16,830 bases of DNA from Phoronis ovalis (lineage: Eukaryota; Phoronida; Phoronidae): NCBI GenBank assembly GCA_028565635.1, contig JAOXYB010022681.1:1-16830 (forward strand), read 5' to 3'. Positions within the stretch are counted from its first letter, which is position 1. Every line of letters begins with the position of its first letter. This document shows positions 9,575 through 16,830 of this stretch, piece by piece. The notes under the pieces are model-generated. The model did not search any database. It saw only the letters and a program-made list of their open reading frames with translations, and had not been told where the DNA came from. The translations under genes and the position numbers were made by a program.

Positions 9575-10127
9575 GTAATATACTTTTTTTTGGAATAACA
9601 CAAATCTGTGGTATTACTTTTTGCATTTAATCTTTAACTTTTACTCAAACTTAGCATGTTTAATGAATATATATTCTTGTTTCCAAATCAACACTTGTGT
9701 AGACATCGATCAATATTTCCAGTTTGGTTGTATACTTGTGTGGGATATATTTGTATTTAAAAAGTCTTTATGGTCATGAACATGATGGACCATAAAGATT
9801 TTTTTTAGATTTAAATGTTTCATTCATTCTATCTTGTTGATATTGTATCAGTAACTGCAGTATTGTGGAAAAACCTTAAATTTGTATAATCATTTATTCA
9901 ACTGCAATCATCATTGTATCTACCGACCTAGTGGAAGTGAGAAACTGAATGGTGATTTTCAAATGACCTTAAATTGAAGGGATAGGTTTGGCTTATATCT
10001 CCTATATGGGGTAGTTATTAAGCTTAAAAGTTTTGTTCATTAGTTGATTAAATGTTAAAATATATATTCACTTACACTGAAATCAGATGAATAATCATGC
10101 AAGTGTTGCCTATTCATATCTCTTTAG
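9575..10127 (+). other. ZUP1 intron b-c (553 bp)
   Basis: Between ACAG|GTAATA and CTTTAG. It holds the hairpin at 9759-9804; nothing else was recognised. Confidence 0.85.
9759..9804. repeat. 17-bp inverted repeat (hairpin) in ZUP1 intron
   Basis: TCTTTATGGTC (9765-9775) pairs perfectly with GACCATAAAGA (9788-9798). The stem extends through a G-U pair and five A-U pairs to 17 bp, around a 12-nt loop. It is too short for a typical animal pre-miRNA and is more likely a small repeat relic or chance. Confidence 0.5.
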
Positions 10128-10296
10128 GTCACTTATGGCATGGATGGCAAAAATAATCTTAAGAAACAAGCCGGGAATGATTTGCAAAAAGCCGTGTGTA
10201 ATGGAGAGATTGGAGTCACAGAATACCATGATAAAATGATAGCGATAAAGGTAGCCAATAATACTGGTATTGATGATGGACATTCCTGTACTAAAG
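10128..10296 (+). CDS. ZUP1: ZUP1 exon c: helical segment before the peptidase domain
   Basis: Codes residues 498-553 plus the first base of codon 554. It begins V-T-Y-G-M-D, aligned with Q-Y-G-L-D in human ZUP1, and ends in G-I-D-D-G-H before the donor AAAG|GTTTGT. The middle is a charged helical stretch with low sequence conservation. In human ZUP1 the equivalent region forms the helical arm (zUBD) that gives a second ubiquitin contact and K63 selectivity. The acceptor is CTTTAG at 10122-10127. An ATG at 10140 lies inside the exon and is not the start codon, because the frame is open from the acceptor. Confidence 0.9.
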
Positions 10297-10929
10297 GTTT
10301 GTTTGAAGTTCATGTACAGTAGGAGGCCCACATTTATAATAAATTACACCTGGTCTAATAGGTGGGATATAGGGATATACTAGCAAGGATACAAAATGAA
10401 ATAATGAATTAATAGTAATTCTTTTTTCTAAATCTTCTAAAAATTTGTAGAAATAAATAAAACCATTTTACCAGTAAACTACTTAAGTGGGTTTAAACAA
10501 TACTTAAATTTTGCAGCAAATGATAGACAAACCCACCCATCTCACATTTTTCTCACTCTCTCTCCGTTATGTATAAGTTTTTTGACAAAAGCTGTAACTC
10601 AACTAGATAGCAATAACTCATGTGCCTTTAGTAAAACAGTATGCTACCCTTGATGTGGCAACAGTCCAATTTCAATTGCTAAAGACATGATGGCATACTC
10701 TTTGGAAGATGGCAGAAGCATGTCAATATCTGCTGCCATCTAAGTATGTTGTCTCTGAAAGTCTAGGTGCCTGTGACAGCCACTGTAACTTAAAAAACTT
10801 ATTAAACTGGAATAAAAGTTCAGCTGTTTTTGACTTGAAATATTTTTCCATGTTTTATTCTGTATTTTAAATGAGTTATCATAGCTGTTTAAAAGATTTA
10901 TTTATCTAAACTCTTTTAAACTGTTTTAG
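10297..10929 (+). other. ZUP1 intron c-d (633 bp)
   Basis: Between AAAG|GTTTGT and TTTTAG. AT-rich, with no recognised element. Confidence 0.85.
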
Positions 10930-11121
10930 GTCTCGTAGGTAGACTAAGACAGCTGTACACGAAGAATTACCCATATATTACCAATGCTTATTTATGTTCT
11001 TATGCGGACCATTATGCAGCCTCATATGGTGACAAAGGATGGGGATGTGGATACAGAAATTTTCAGATGCTGTTATCATCTCTGGCACACAACACTACAT
11101 ATCAACATGTGCTATTCAATG
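10930..11121 (+). CDS. ZUP1: ZUP1 exon d: C78 peptidase domain start with catalytic cysteine
   Basis: Codes residues 554-617 plus the first base of codon 618. It contains YGDKGWGCGYRNFQMLLSSL, the nearly invariant C78 active-site block, with the nucleophile Cys593 encoded at 11046-11048 (Cys360 in human). Upstream residues, including LRQLYTKNY, align with the helix before the active site. The exon lies between the acceptor TTTTAG (ending 10929) and the donor AATG|GTATAA. The following intron carries an 889-bp transposon-like insertion, but neither splice site is touched. Confidence 0.96.
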
Positions 11122-11194
11122 GTATAATTTCTCTTTGTCAGTGGGTTAAAATTCATGATTTGTAGAGTGCATGCACTTAAAGGGTGAGCTGGAG

Positions 11195-11298
11195 GTGTGC
11201 ACCGGAAAACTGTTGAATAACTAAGAATTATCTCCCCTTTTTGGGAAAACCTATCAAGGCAAAGGGGTGCCGGACAGTTGTTAAATTAAGAATTATCT
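11195..11298 (+). repeat. Two-copy subterminal repeat in the Kolobok-like element
   Basis: GTGCACCGGAAAACTGTTGA leading to AAGAATTATCT (11225-11233 region) recurs about 65 bp later as GTGCCGGACAGTTGTTAAAT leading to AAGAATTATCT. Subterminal repeats of this kind often serve as transposase binding sites; that role is inference here. Confidence 0.5.
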
Positions 11299-11960
11299 GT
11301 TCTTCCTGTCAAAGAAGTGTACAATTTTTTTAACGATGGTTTGTTTGGCATCTACAATAAAATTTAAAAAAAACAATTAAAATACAGTAGAGGGAAGATC
11401 TGTTCCGCATATGTATAAAACGGAAATATTGTGGCATTGATGTACTGTGATAATAGCACGGCTGGGGGTAATTTTAGTACGAGAATAGATGAACCGCACG
11501 TTGTAATCCCATAATTATACATGTAGCAGTTATATATGAATGAAGCCAGACTACTATAAATGTCTAATAAATGTCTTCTTCAATTCACAATTTATTTTTA
11601 CGACATAGCACACAATTCTAATGGAATAGAAACTTTAATTTGCCTCTTTTCTAAAACTGATAAAATATGCATCTATGACATAGTATTTTTTCTGCATCGC
11701 ATATTGTTGATAAATAATGGCTATATACTATATACACGTACAAGTACTAGACTTGTCTACTCCACTTTATAACTAGTCATGTTACAATAATTACTATAAA
11801 AATATATATTATTCTTAATTCAGCGATAGCATAGTCCACTATTAGAAACCAACGCAAAGTTTTTTGCAGTGGCACTTAAATAACAAGAATTTACTTACTA
11901 TTTCAATGTAAAGCCTAATGACACAACTTCTTGAATCAACGACCAACTGATCACCGGGGC

Positions 11961-11968
11961 TATTTATA
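11961..11968 (-). promoter_or_regulatory. TATA-like box facing into the Kolobok-like element
   Basis: The minus strand reads AGTATAAATAGCCCC, a good TATA box in a locally GC-richer setting about 100 bp inside the right terminus. It is followed about 20 nt later by an initiator-like TCAGTT. The spacing is shorter than the usual 25-31 nt. It may be a relic of a transposase promoter. Sequence motif only; no evidence of transcription. Confidence 0.25.
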
Positions 11969-12380
11969 CTCCCCCAAGGACGACAAATCAGTTTGCTGCA
12001 TTCTGCGCGCCGCCAAGCGACATATTACAAAATAACATTGTATGGTGTATATAAAGTTTAGCTCACCCTTTAAGAAAATAGTGGCCAGACACTTTCTTGT
12101 ACATACAGAAAAGGCCACAAAAGGTGTACAGTATGTATACTCGAAAAATTAATTTTAATATAAATTTCAAGTTTATAGAATAATTTAATAGCTTACTAAG
12201 AATACATGACACAAATAAAAATGTGTCACTTGAGCATTTTGTCTGAACACTTAAAACATTTGCACTTTTGAGTCACATTTTTGATTGTAATAAATGGATA
12301 ATACCAGCAGTTTACGTTGTCAACACATGTTCACTAGCATCTGATCCACACTGTGTATAATAATAGAGTATTTCTTCCAG

Positions 12381-12549
12381 GGCGCTCTGCAATTCCTTCT
12401 ATCTCAAAAATACAGCAACTTATTGAGTCAGCCTGGAGAAAAGGATTTGATAGTCAAGGATGTACTCAGTTGGGCAGTAAAGTTGCGAATACAAACAAAT
12501 GGATTGGTGCTACAGAAATTGTTGCCACGCTGTCATCTCTTAGAGTAAA
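12381..12549 (+). CDS. ZUP1: ZUP1 exon e: peptidase domain core
   Basis: Codes residues 618-673 plus two bases of codon 674. The segment IPSISKIQQLIESAW aligns with human IPCIPKIQSMIEDAW, followed by GFDSQG, KWIGATE and LSSLRVK, all typical of ZUP1. Splice sites are TTCTTCCAG and GTAAA|GTGAGT. The Lys codon is split two bases to one and completed by the A at 12841. An apparent ATG upstream at about 12353 is in the intron. Confidence 0.95.
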
Positions 12550-12840
12550 GTGAGTATTTTTCTGGTTTATTTTTAACAAAAATGAATCCTAGTCTTTATG
12601 TCTGAAACATGTAATGGTTTCTAGATGTAATTAGTCACAATTAATGAAAGTTCTAACATGTGCCATTTTTTGAAAACTTGTAATGTTTCTAATAAATTTA
12701 TCAAAGATCTTATGCATGTTATATTTAGTACGCAGAATTAGTTAACAGAATTATTGCAAATACAGTATAGTATGGTACGGCACAGCACAAAACATAATGA
12801 AATCAAAAAAAACTTAATTTGTATTTTTTTTCTTTTTCAG

Positions 12841-12968
12841 ATGCCAGTTGATTGATTTTCATCACCCAACAGGCCCAGATGGAAGTCATCCAAAACTGTT
12901 TGAATGGGTGCGTAATTATTTCAAGAAACCACCTTCATTTAAACCACCTTTGTATCTGCAGCACCAAG
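12841..12968 (+). CDS. ZUP1: ZUP1 exon f: peptidase domain, segment before catalytic His
   Basis: Codes residues 674 (last base) to 716 plus the first base of codon 717. It reads C-Q-L-I-D-F-H, TGPDGSHPKLFEW and PPLYLQHQG, matching human ZUP1 closely. Gln714 lies four residues before the catalytic His, as in human. The loop between EWVRNYF and KPPLYL is shorter than in human, which largely explains the shorter Cys-to-His distance (125 against 131 residues). Splice sites are a long T-rich TTTTTCAG and CAAG|GTGAGT. Confidence 0.95.
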
Positions 12969-13486
12969 GTGAGTGTTTTGAGTCATATACCGATATTTTT
13001 CATAGTAACTATAGCATGAAAATTCAGTATTAAACCTACCTATTTCTTATGAATTAGTCTGCAGTCTGGCTAGTCCTAGATTATTTAAAGGTTGTACATG
13101 TTGAATGATCACCTGCAGAAGTTGTACACTGATCAAAATATTGTTGTTTTCATACTACTTGTGCTCATAAAGCTGTAGTCTGTATTATTGCCCGGTTAGC
13201 TACAGGAATCTGATTGTGCTTCACTATCAACTGGGCATCATGTAGTAATACATATTGAGTTTTTGGGAATGTTTCGTTACAATTGATTCCCTTCTACAGC
13301 AGTACTCTTTGAGGAAAATCGTTTTAAACCTTTTCAAGTGATAGCCAGACTAAATTAGTATAAATAATTTATTTGATTTTTTATTTAGATTTTACTACAA
13401 ATAAACCTAACATTCAAACAACATGGTACTGATTTTTTAAAAAATTTCCATTGAATGGTTGTTGTTATGGTTACTGTTTGTTGTAG
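12969..13486 (+). other. ZUP1 intron f-g (518 bp)
   Basis: Between CAAG|GTGAGT and TTGTAG. AT-rich, with nothing else recognised. The shorter e-f intron (12550-12840, 291 bp) is similarly featureless. Confidence 0.85.
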
Positions 13487-13740
13487 GCCACAGCCGCACC
13501 ATTATTGGCATAGAAGAACTCAAAGACGGGAGCATGAAACTGCTCATTTTTGATCCAAGTTGTACAAAGAAACAAATGCAAGAATTTCATAAGGAGATAA
13601 CTCCAAATTTAATGAGGATGTTACGTAGGACCTCTAATGGACTGAAAGCTAAGCAATATCAAATAGTAGCTGTGATTGGTGTTTTAAATGACAAAGAATT
13701 AGAAGATGCCAAAATACTCAAGTCTGATCGAATACCTTAA
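13487..13740 (+). CDS. ZUP1: ZUP1 exon g: catalytic His and Asp, C-terminus and stop
   Basis: Codes residues 717 (last two bases) to 800, then TAA at 13738-13740. GHSRTIIGIEE carries catalytic His718 (codon 13489-13491), and LLIFDPSC carries Asp739 (codon 13552-13554). These match His491 and Asp512 of human ZUP1, so the triad is complete and the enzyme is predicted active. The C-terminal KQYQIVAV strand and the final R-I-P match the human end (E-K-I-P). The acceptor is TTGTAG. An 11-bp inverted repeat overlaps the stop codon. Confidence 0.96.
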
Positions 13741-13768
13741 TTTTCACATTCACAGAGAATTAAGGTAT
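13732..13768. repeat. 11-bp perfect inverted repeat across the ZUP1 stop codon
   Basis: ATACCTTAATT (13732-13742), which contains the end of the Ile codon, the Pro codon and the TAA stop, is repeated inverted as AATTAAGGTAT (13758-13768) with a 15-nt spacer. In the mRNA this could form a hairpin at the stop codon. AT-rich arms of this length may occur by chance. Confidence 0.5.
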
Positions 13769-14723
13769 CCATGCAACTTTTAAGAACATTATTCCTATAG
13801 AATTCAATCTTTTTTTTTGAATCTCTGACAATATAGGTTTTTGCCATTCAATTATTTACAATTTGCTGACTTATGGCAAGTGGGGCAATCAATCTTTAAG
13901 ATATAAAGTAAAATTGTATGGATTGAAGAAAAAAATGAGATTCAATGGGAGCAAAAGCCATTTTGACTAATTAAAACATAAAACCAGGTTCCTAGGTGCT
14001 ATTCATGTATATTTGACAGTACTTCAGCAATAACAGGATTGTTTAAAATAATTGAACAAGAGGCAGTATACTGAAACTGCTTAGTACATGCTAGCACGAT
14101 AGCAAAAGCAGTAGTGCGAGCCACAGCAAATCATGTATTCCGGTGTAATGAACAAAATCAGTATAAATTATATGTGACACAGCTTTGATATTGAACAGCT
14201 AATCTTAGTTAGAAATGAAGTTTTTACCAGCACTTATAAAATTGTCAAGTAATTCAAATGCTTTACAAAAGCAAGTATATTTTTGGGTTATTTCTTGAGA
14301 TTAGAGTCATATTCTTTGTTGAAATGTGTTTTGTGATGAACCTCGTGTCAAAAATTCTGATTCACAAATCATGTTCCTGTTGCTTGTAACATGGTATAAA
14401 GTAAAGTGCAATAACACCTCACAAATAACATTTATTCTTGTTTTATACTGATGATTAAACAACTGAAACAAAACTACATTATAATTAAAACCAGGAGTAC
14501 CATTAACAATGCTAAGAAACATAATTTCCTTGCTGGTGTTAATGAAAACTTGACTATTACATGTGACTTCAGTGATGTAGATGTCATACAAGATTACACG
14601 GTAGCAACAAACACTGAACAAAACCTGATGAAAGATGCACTCCAGGGCAGTCGGCATCATTCTAATAAACCATCTAGGTTTTGAGGAAACCTGTTTTCAT
14701 CATAAAAACAATACTATCACAAC
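13741..14723 (+). other. ZUP1 3' flank and probable 3' UTR
   Basis: Non-coding AT-rich sequence after the stop codon. A candidate poly(A) signal ATTAAA lies at 13970-13975 with a GT-containing stretch downstream, and an AATAAA lies near 14661-14666. Overlapping open frames on both strands at 14307-14684 show no family motif. Confidence 0.5.
13970..13975 (+). promoter_or_regulatory. Candidate poly(A) signal ATTAAA for ZUP1
   Basis: The common variant hexamer, about 230 nt after the stop codon. An alternative is AATAAA near 14661. Hexamers of this kind are frequent in AT-rich DNA, so the choice is tentative. Confidence 0.25.
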
Positions 14724-15185
14724 CAGTCTGAAAAAATCCATCCGTTAGTGTTCTGCACCTTCTCAACTAACATCATAGTCAATTTTTCTTTACTATCTCA
14801 AAAAAACTATAATCCCTTTATTTCTATATAAAGTGTCACAAAAGTCTTGACACCAATCAAATTGCAGCATACAGTAATAGGTATAACAGTGGACTAACCA
14901 GGTAGGGGGTTGATCACACATTCTGTCCTGCTAGAGATTATCTATAGTTAGCTAAGCAAAAAAGCAAGCTCCCCGGTGATACCTATTCAGAATGAGAATG
15001 ATAGGATAGCTGTGGTAGACGAAAATGGATCATGCAGCGAGAAGGCTTATCTCGGTTGGCAAAAGATTAATGACATAATTATTTTGCTCTTGTTAAATTG
15101 AAGGAATGTAACAAAAATAGACTATGGTTAAGCCCAAACGTTAGTTGAGAAGGTACGAAACACTTGCATGGATTTATTCAGACTG
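14724..15185. mobile_element. Non-autonomous TIR element (MITE), copy 2, inverted to copy 1
   Basis: Starts CAGTCTGAAAAAATCCATCC and ends with the complement of CAGTCTGAATAAATCC. The interior matches the reverse complement of 1116-1592 throughout, for example the exact shared string CTCGGTTGGCAAAAGATTAA and a shared block reading GATCACACA near the centre. The flanks ATCACAAC (14716-14723) and ATCGCAAC (15187-15194) differ at one base and look like an 8-bp target duplication, set one base off the right terminus. 462 bp, no open frame of note. Confidence 0.88.
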
Positions 15186-15927
15186 AATCGCAACTAAATT
15201 CTACAGTGACTTCTACCTGCTCTAATATATATGTGCTTGATAGCACAGTTTTCATCTTTACCATCATAGAGATGCAAGATAAGCAGACTAGCCTAGCAGC
15301 AATTCATGTAAACTAAAGTCGTCTCATTAAAAAGTAACTATTTTAATTTTTGATAAATTGTCTTTACTATTTCAAATTTTGCTATAACATTAAGAAAGAA
15401 TTCTGAGACGTTCTGTATTTTTAAGAAATTCCTCATTGTATGTTGGAGCTATCCTGTGTTGAACCTTACATTGCCTGGTAGTCAAATCTGAAAGCTTCGA
15501 CTGGAACTGATCCCAGTATAAAGGACCAAATAAAATGTGTTCATCTACCATTACTTCTACATACTAGTAATATACACATATCCTCGATATTTTACTATAG
15601 TTGTTATGCTTATATACAAATTCATATCAGTCATAAAATGTTGTATGTGTACATTTTCTTGAAAAAGTGTCCTGTTTTTTGTTATAGCTAACAAAAGGAC
15701 TATTTTTCCCTGGATTACCTGATCAATTAATTAATTATTATTGTTAACAACTATTAATTCCAGTTATCTTAAAGGTACAAAACATTGCAAAAAGTAGGGG
15801 AACAGTTATCATTATACTCTACTTTAAAATAAAATTACTTAATTACTGCACATAATTTGCAATACAATAGCGGTATAATAGCATATAGTTTTGACCAGTT
15901 TTACAGTACTTCCACGTATTCAAACAT
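15186..15927. other. Non-coding AT-rich stretch, no gene seen
   Basis: No recognisable exon, RNA gene or repeat structure apart from AT-rich simple sequence near 15725-15745. Confidence 0.5.
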
Positions 15928-16420
15928 TATAAAATAGTATTCATTCATAAAGGATTCTCGGATTTGTACAGCATAAACAATTTTTGATTAATCTTCCCAG
16001 GAGGGCCACACACGCGTAAAGTGGGTAGGCATGCTTGTTAAGAAAAACATGTAAAAAGGATTCCTTTTTGAGGATTGGGCGCATGACATGTTTTGAGTAG
16101 GAAATTTGGCAATTTTGACCAAGGGTTAGTTTTTTGTGTTGGTTTTGCTTAGGATCAATTGGCACAATTAGTGGCAGTTTTCATACCTACTGGATCACTT
16201 TTTTCAGGCAATTCACAAGCATTGGTACCTACATCATACATGAGTGGTCCCCGTGTTAGTTACACATATTACATGATTCTAAAATAGATCTTGGTCCATC
16301 AAGGATTCTTGAATTTGTACAGTACATACAAACAATCAGTTTTATCAAACTTCCATATAAACGTTATTCTACGATTCTAAAATTGATCTTGGTTCGTCAA
16401 GAAGGATTCTTGGATTTCCC
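15928..16420. repeat. Three diverged copies of a 45-60 bp repeat
   Basis: The unit reads GATTCTAAAAT-GATCTTGGT-C-TCAA followed by AGGATTCTTGGATTTGTACAG. Copies start near 15928 (most diverged), 16275 and 16373. The last two are about 98 bp apart and share most positions. The first two also share a downstream block (a run ending in AATC-TTCC and ATCAAACTTCC respectively). It is probably a decayed tandem array or part of a larger repeat that continues out of the window. Confidence 0.55.
16153..16254 (+). other. Exon-like open stretch between repeat copies, identity unknown
   Basis: After a T-rich acceptor-like TTTTGCTTAG (ending 16152), one frame reads DQLAQLVAVFIPTGS and then NSQALVPTSYMSGPR, up to a donor-like GTTAGT. 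The composition looks more protein-like than the surroundings. No domain is recognised, no partner exon is visible and it lies inside repeat-derived sequence, so it may be a fragment of a mobile-element gene or chance. Confidence 0.2.
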
Positions 16421-16439
16421 GCACAGTTCTAATTCTATT

Positions 16440-16830
16440 CATCATCTTTGACATGCTGTCAGGAACTAATGCACTTGTCGAATACCACACAGGACTATCA
16501 GGTACACAGGAACGTTCAGGATTCAGGTAGAAAACATCATTTCTAGTTTTAATGCTTTCAGGACTAAAAGAATTTTAAAAAATCAATATACAAATTTAAA
16601 TCATGCTTCAGTTCATATACTCCTGAATAAACCCTTGTACCTATGAAACTTAAACTTTGCGTAAATAATATTCAAACATTACTGCCAAAATTAGGTTTTA
16701 AATTTTTAAAATGTTATCTTGATCTTTAAGGATTTTGGTCTCAAAACTTGACACAATTTTAGGGTTTTCAGTCACAAAAAAGGACCAATTTTTTAGGTTA
16801 TTTCTTGAAAAAGTTCCCTGGAATTGCTAC
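16440..16830. other. Window end, no gene seen
   Basis: AT-rich, with no confident feature. A stretch near 16451-16524 shows a faint resemblance to the exon-like stretch at 16190-16250 (both contain TCAGG, then ALV in translation), in keeping with a larger repeated unit. Confidence 0.35.

Larger units (their letters stand above)
11177..12073. mobile_element. TTAA-flanked TIR element, Kolobok/T2-like, non-autonomous
   Basis: TTAA at 11177-11180 is followed by AGGGTGAGCT, and the other end is AGCTCACCCT followed by TTAA at 12070-12073. The body is 889 bp with 10-bp perfect termini; with TTAA and one flanking base the match is 15 bp. TTAA duplications with TTAAAGG-type ends are characteristic of Kolobok elements, including the T2 MITEs; piggyBac also uses TTAA but has different ends. 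A subterminal repeat of about 65-bp period lies near the left end, and a TATA-like box faces inward from the right end. No transposase frame was recognised; the 70-codon frame inside shows no family motif. Confidence 0.65.
11122..12380 (+). other. ZUP1 intron d-e (1259 bp), mostly a transposon insertion
   Basis: Between AATG|GTATAA and TTCTTCCAG. The TTAA-flanked element at 11177-12073 fills about 70% of it. Without that element the intron would be about 360 bp, similar to the neighbouring introns. Confidence 0.85.
5995..13740 (+). other. ZUP1: ZUP1 (ZUFSP) gene, 5'-partial, seven coding exons
   Basis: The gene encodes a zinc-finger cysteine peptidase of family C78 that in characterised animals cleaves K63-linked polyubiquitin and acts at DNA damage sites. 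Exons are 5995-7387, 9477-9574, 10128-10296, 10930-11121, 12381-12549, 12841-12968 and 13487-13740. All introns are GT-AG, with donor phases 1, 0, 1, 1, 2 and 1. The joined 2403 bp is exactly divisible by three and ends in TAA. The 800 in-window residues compare with 578 in human ZUP1; the excess lies almost entirely in the first exon, in the linker and an extra finger. The peptidase domain is colinear with human, and the His-to-Asp spacing is identical (21 residues). The start codon and first finger are missing from the window. The other C78 members, UFSP1 and UFSP2, lack this zinc-finger/MIU front half, so ZUP1 is the only good assignment. Confidence 0.96.

Noticed and set aside
9319-9603. 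Minus-strand open frame over exon b
   Set aside because: Shadow of the MIU exon.
14451-14684. 77-codon plus-strand frame as a terminal exon of another gene, and the overlapping minus-strand 117-codon frame
   Set aside because: The acceptor-like CCAG at 14494 has no pyrimidine tract, there are no partner exons, no motif is seen, and the two overlapping frames suggest a chance stop-poor patch.
15941-16165. 74-codon minus-strand frame
   Set aside because: It overlaps the degenerate repeat unit, with no recognisable domain and no splice partners.
1-16830. CRISPR arrays, bacterial operons, tRNA or rRNA genes
   Set aside because: No regularly spaced repeats, no cloverleaf or rRNA signature seen; the spliced gene marks this as eukaryotic nuclear DNA.

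Overview
The window is animal nuclear DNA. It is AT-rich, carries one intron-containing gene with GT-AG introns, and has long non-coding stretches with decayed transposon copies. The gene is a clear orthologue of ZUP1 (ZUFSP), the K63-linkage-selective deubiquitinase of peptidase family C78. The species is not identifiable from the sequence. The protein's divergence from vertebrate ZUP1, the short introns and the TIR elements suggest an invertebrate metazoan; a lophotrochozoan is only a guess.

Layout. 1-115: a less AT-rich patch with repeated TTGTACGG motifs in both orientations, probably the edge of a repeat. About 190-660, minus strand: a broken array of LDL-receptor class A (LDLa) modules with frameshifts and stops. 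1116-1592: a 477-bp non-autonomous TIR element (MITE). 1593-3710: no gene seen. 3733-3850: a two-unit degenerate tandem repeat. 4114-4801: a second type of inverted-repeat element. 4816-5994: the 3' part of a ZUP1 intron. 5995-13740: seven ZUP1 coding exons on the plus strand, including the stop codon. 13741-14723: 3' flank. 14724-15185: a second copy of the first MITE, inverted relative to copy 1. 15928-16420: three diverged copies of a short repeat, with a weak exon-like stretch between copies 1 and 2.

The seven exons join in a consistent phase to 2403 bp, giving 800 residues plus stop. In order the protein has a zinc finger, a Ser/Thr/Pro/Glu-rich linker of about 270 residues, three more C2H2 fingers, an MIU-like ubiquitin-binding helix, a helical stretch, and the C78 peptidase domain. 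Its triad is Cys593, His718 and Asp739 (numbering from the first in-window codon). The N-terminal exon is not in the window. It should carry the start codon and, by comparison with human ZUP1, a first finger.

An 889-bp element with TTAA flanks and AGGGTGAGCT termini, resembling Kolobok/T2, sits in the intron right after the catalytic-Cys exon. No complete novel system is visible. The most interesting items are the ZUP1 architecture (one finger more than human, long linker), the LDLa relic, and the TIR elements around and inside the gene.
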